DNA of 7,666 nucleotides from Deltaproteobacteria bacterium (GTDB lineage: Bacteria > Desulfobacterota > DSM-4660 > Desulfatiglandales > Desulfatiglandaceae), in the NCBI GenBank assembly GCA_019314425.1, contig JAFCZI010000105.1:1-7666 (forward strand). The letters run 5' to 3'. The position numbers and the translations under genes were made by a program. This document shows, piece by piece, positions 5,910 to 7,666 of this stretch (position 1 is its first letter; the number at the start of each line of letters is the position of its first letter). Below the pieces are notes generated by a model. The model searched no databases, was not told the origin of the DNA, and was given only the letters and a program-made list of their open reading frames with translations.

Positions 5910-7484
5910 ATGAAAACCCATGTTCGTTCTTTAATCGCTTCCCTCCTTTTCGCATGCCTTTTCCCCTTTCCGGCCGGGGGCGCTGAAAAACCGGTCCTCG
6001 TCATCGACCCGGGCGGGCACAAGGCAATAATCAGGGACGTGATCTTCACCAGGGACGGTCGTTACCTGGTCTCGGCATCGGGTGACAAGACCATCCGCGT
6101 GTGGGATGTCAAGACCGGCGGGATCAACCGGGTCATCCGGGGGCAGATCGGGGCGGGGGATGAGGGCAAGATCTATGCCGCGGCCCTTTCGCCGGACAAC
6201 GAGTGGATGGCGGTGGGGGGCTGGTTAGCAAAAAATCCATCGGAACGTGACGCAATCCGCCTCTACCACTTCCCCACCGGTCGACTGGCGGGCCTGCTCA
6301 AGGGGCACGATAATGTGGTCTTTTCCTTAGCCTTTTCGCCGGACAGCCGGTTCCTGGCTTCAGGGAGCGCCGACAAGACCGTGCGGGTGTGGGACGTTTC
6401 GCGAAAACGGGCGGTTCACACCCTGAAAGGGCATAAGAATTATATCTATGCCCTGGCCTGGTTCCCGGACGGAAAACGGCTCATCTCGGGTTCCTTTGAC
6501 CACACCCTCATGATCTGGGACCCCAAGACCGGTCGACGGATCAAGACCCTCACGGGTCATGGGGACGATGTCGTTTCCGTAGCCGTATCCCCGGACGGCA
6601 GGCATATCGTCTCGGGGAGCGACGACAAAACCCTTCGCCTCTGGGACGGCCGGAGCGGGGCCTTTGTGAAGGTGCTGGCGGAGCAGAATCAAACCGTTGA
6701 CAGCCTCTCCTTTTCCCCGGATGGAAGGGAAATCCTGACCGGGCACGGCAACGGTTCCGGCGCATGTGAAAACAACCTCTTCACCGTCCCCCAGGGGAAA
6801 AAGCGCCTCGCCTTCACCCGGCACGACAACCTCGTCCAGGCCACGGCCATCTCCCCGGACGGCCACCTGGCCGCCACGGGCGGGGGGGATGACAACCTGA
6901 TTTACTTGTGGGATATGAAAACCGGCGCGGTGAAACAGACCCTTTCGGGGAAGGGGAAATCGGTCTGGTCCGTGGGTTTTTCCCGGGACGGGAAGTCCAT
7001 TTCCTGGGGGAACAAAAGCTCGTTCAATGCTGCGAATGATCGCGGTCCCCTCCAGCGCCGCATGCGGATCAGCGGCGGCCGGGTGGAGTACCTGGGAGCG
7101 GTGGACGACCCGAGCGCATTTGTGCGGGCCCGGGAAACCGGCGGCGGGTACACCCTCAGAACAAAGAAGGGGGGTACTGGAAACAATGCCATTCTCCAGG
7201 TGGTAAAAGACGGTCGGGTGGTCGCTGAAATGGAGCGGGACAGCACCTCGGGGTTTCGACATCGGTCCTACACCCTCACGCCGGACAATCGCACCGTTGC
7301 CGGCGGCGGGGGAAACGGCAACCTCACCCTCTACAACACGCAAACCGGCAAGAAAATTCGCGATCTGATCGGCCACACGGGGGACGTGTGGGCCGTGGCC
7401 GCCAGCCCGGACGGGCGGTTTCTCGTATCCGGTTCAGACGATCAGACCGTAAGAGCCTGTTTAAAAATTATTTGTAACGTCTAA
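5910..7484 (+). CDS. Exported WD40 beta-propeller protein, truncated at its 3' end by an IS insertion
   Basis: The reading frame gives 524 residues, of which the last 9-10 (ACLKIICNV) are encoded by the insertion sequence; native sequence ends about 7452. A signal peptide is clear (MKTHVRSLIASLLFACLFPF, cleavage near GGA 22-24), so the propeller is periplasmic or secreted. WD blades are visible at about 36-66 (GDKTIRVWD), 87-120, 132-163 (ADKTVRVWD), 173-204 (DHTLMIWD), 217-246 (DDKTLRLWD), 259-292 (diverged), 303-335 (DNLIYLWD) and 450-476, with a cut final blade from 489. Residues about 365-445 lack recognisable WD motifs. The last blade stops after SGSDDQTVR, exactly where VWD or LWD is expected. 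Such propellers scaffold protein contacts. The intact gene may have carried more blades or a C-terminal domain. It is co-directional with the DUF4384 gene, 13 bp downstream. Confidence 0.87.
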   Translation: MKTHVRSLIASLLFACLFPFPAGGAEKPVLVIDPGGHKAIIRDVIFTRDGRYLVSASGDKTIRVWDVKTGGINRVIRGQIGAGDEGKIYAAALSPDNEWMAVGGWLAKNPSERDAIRLYHFPTGRLAGLLKGHDNVVFSLAFSPDSRFLASGSADKTVRVWDVSRKRAVHTLKGHKNYIYALAWFPDGKRLISGSFDHTLMIWDPKTGRRIKTLTGHGDDVVSVAVSPDGRHIVSGSDDKTLRLWDGRSGAFVKVLAEQNQTVDSLSFSPDGREILTGHGNGSGACENNLFTVPQGKKRLAFTRHDNLVQATAISPDGHLAATGGGDDNLIYLWDMKTGAVKQTLSGKGKSVWSVGFSRDGKSISWGNKSSFNAANDRGPLQRRMRISGGRVEYLGAVDDPSAFVRARETGGGYTLRTKKGGTGNNAILQVVKDGRVVAEMERDSTSGFRHRSYTLTPDNRTVAGGGGNGNLTLYNTQTGKKIRDLIGHTGDVWAVAASPDGRFLVSGSDDQTVRACLKIICNV

Positions 7485-7666
7485 GCATCTTTCCAATTGA
7501 TGCAATATAGACCATAGTTTCAGCGGAACAACTTTGTCTTTCATAGTCAATGATAAGCCTTCTGTCCCACTGAAACCACCCAAATGTTCTTTCGACGATC
7601 CATCTTTTGGGTACAACTTGAAAACCTTTAGTTTTAAGAGTAGGGGCAATTTCTAGTTTGCAAAGG
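7453..7666 (-). mobile_element. IS5-family insertion sequence, one end (continues beyond the right edge)
   Basis: The element appears to begin at GAGCCTGTTTAAAAATTATT (7453 onward), which is the likely terminal inverted repeat. Sequence turns abruptly AT-rich here, the WD40 frame loses homology at the same point, and a transposase ends 15 bp inside. The preceding TAA (7450-7452) would fit a TNA or TA target duplication as in the IS1031 and IS427 groups, but the other end is outside the window, so this cannot be confirmed. Confidence 0.85.
7468..7666 (-). CDS. IS5-family transposase, C-terminal fragment (5' part outside the window)
   Basis: Reading the minus strand to the TAA at 7470-7468 gives the last 65 residues of a DDE transposase. 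The stretch RWIVERTFGWFQWDRRL (residues 21-37 of the fragment) is the typical IS5-family C-terminal signature, with the catalytic glutamate in VER. It is followed by IIDYERQSCSAETMVYIASI and a basic end (KMLRRYK). The spacing R-x3-E fits the family. The frame is open from the right edge to the stop with no interruption, so the transposase may be intact and active, but only this part is visible. It runs convergent to the interrupted WD40 gene. Confidence 0.92.
   Translation of the reverse strand, partial: LCKLEIAPTLKTKGFQVVPKRWIVERTFGWFQWDRRLIIDYERQSCSAETMVYIASIGKMLRRYK

Noticed and set aside
5138..6049. 303-codon open frame on the minus strand opposite the DUF4384 gene
   Set aside because: It is antisense to a well supported gene and spans the DUF4384-WD40 junction. 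Its composition is explained by the GC-rich opposite strand.
6360..7376. 338-codon open frame on the minus strand opposite the WD40 gene
   Set aside because: It is the regular reverse image of repetitive WD40 codons, with no independent motif.
7461..7649. 62-codon minus-strand frame at the right edge
   Set aside because: It is out of frame with the IS5-type transposase, which clearly occupies the neighbouring frame to the stop at 7468.

Overview
The window looks like a chromosomal piece from a Gram-negative bacterium, most probably a Desulfobacterota (former Deltaproteobacteria) lineage. This is inferred from the protein style of the division genes, a division transpeptidase with one C-terminal PASTA domain, a DUF4384 protein, an exported WD40 protein and scattered palindromic repeats. 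No 16S or other decisive marker is present, so the taxonomy is tentative.

Left half (1-4117, minus strand): the start of a canonical division and cell wall (dcw) cluster. In transcription order it reads mraZ, rsmH (mraW), ftsL, ftsI/PBP and murE, and murE runs off the left edge. The first four genes overlap (76, 4 and 4 bp), so they form one operon with translational coupling. A 63-bp gap before murE holds a small hairpin-forming repeat. MraZ controls the operon, RsmH methylates 16S rRNA, FtsL and FtsI belong to the divisome, and MurE adds the third amino acid to the peptidoglycan precursor.

Divergent intergenic region (4118-4408): this holds a good sigma70-type promoter for mraZ (TTGACA, 17-bp spacer, GATAGT). 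Four tandem 10-bp boxes overlap its -10 element and are very likely the MraZ operator. Beyond the promoter lies a compact element of three consecutive short-loop hairpins, which resembles a dispersed palindromic repeat.

Right half (4409-7452, plus strand): a visibly more GC-rich, accessory-looking two-gene operon. The first gene encodes an exported protein with two related N-terminal modules and a C-terminal DUF4384 domain. The second, 13 bp downstream, encodes an exported WD40 beta-propeller protein. Both products should act in the periplasm or cell envelope. The pair is the best candidate here for a poorly described system.

Right edge (7453-7666): the WD40 gene is cut in its last visible blade by an IS5-family insertion sequence. 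The terminal sequence and the last 65 codons of its transposase (minus strand) are in the window. The rest of the IS, and any remainder of the WD40 gene or further operon genes, lie outside.
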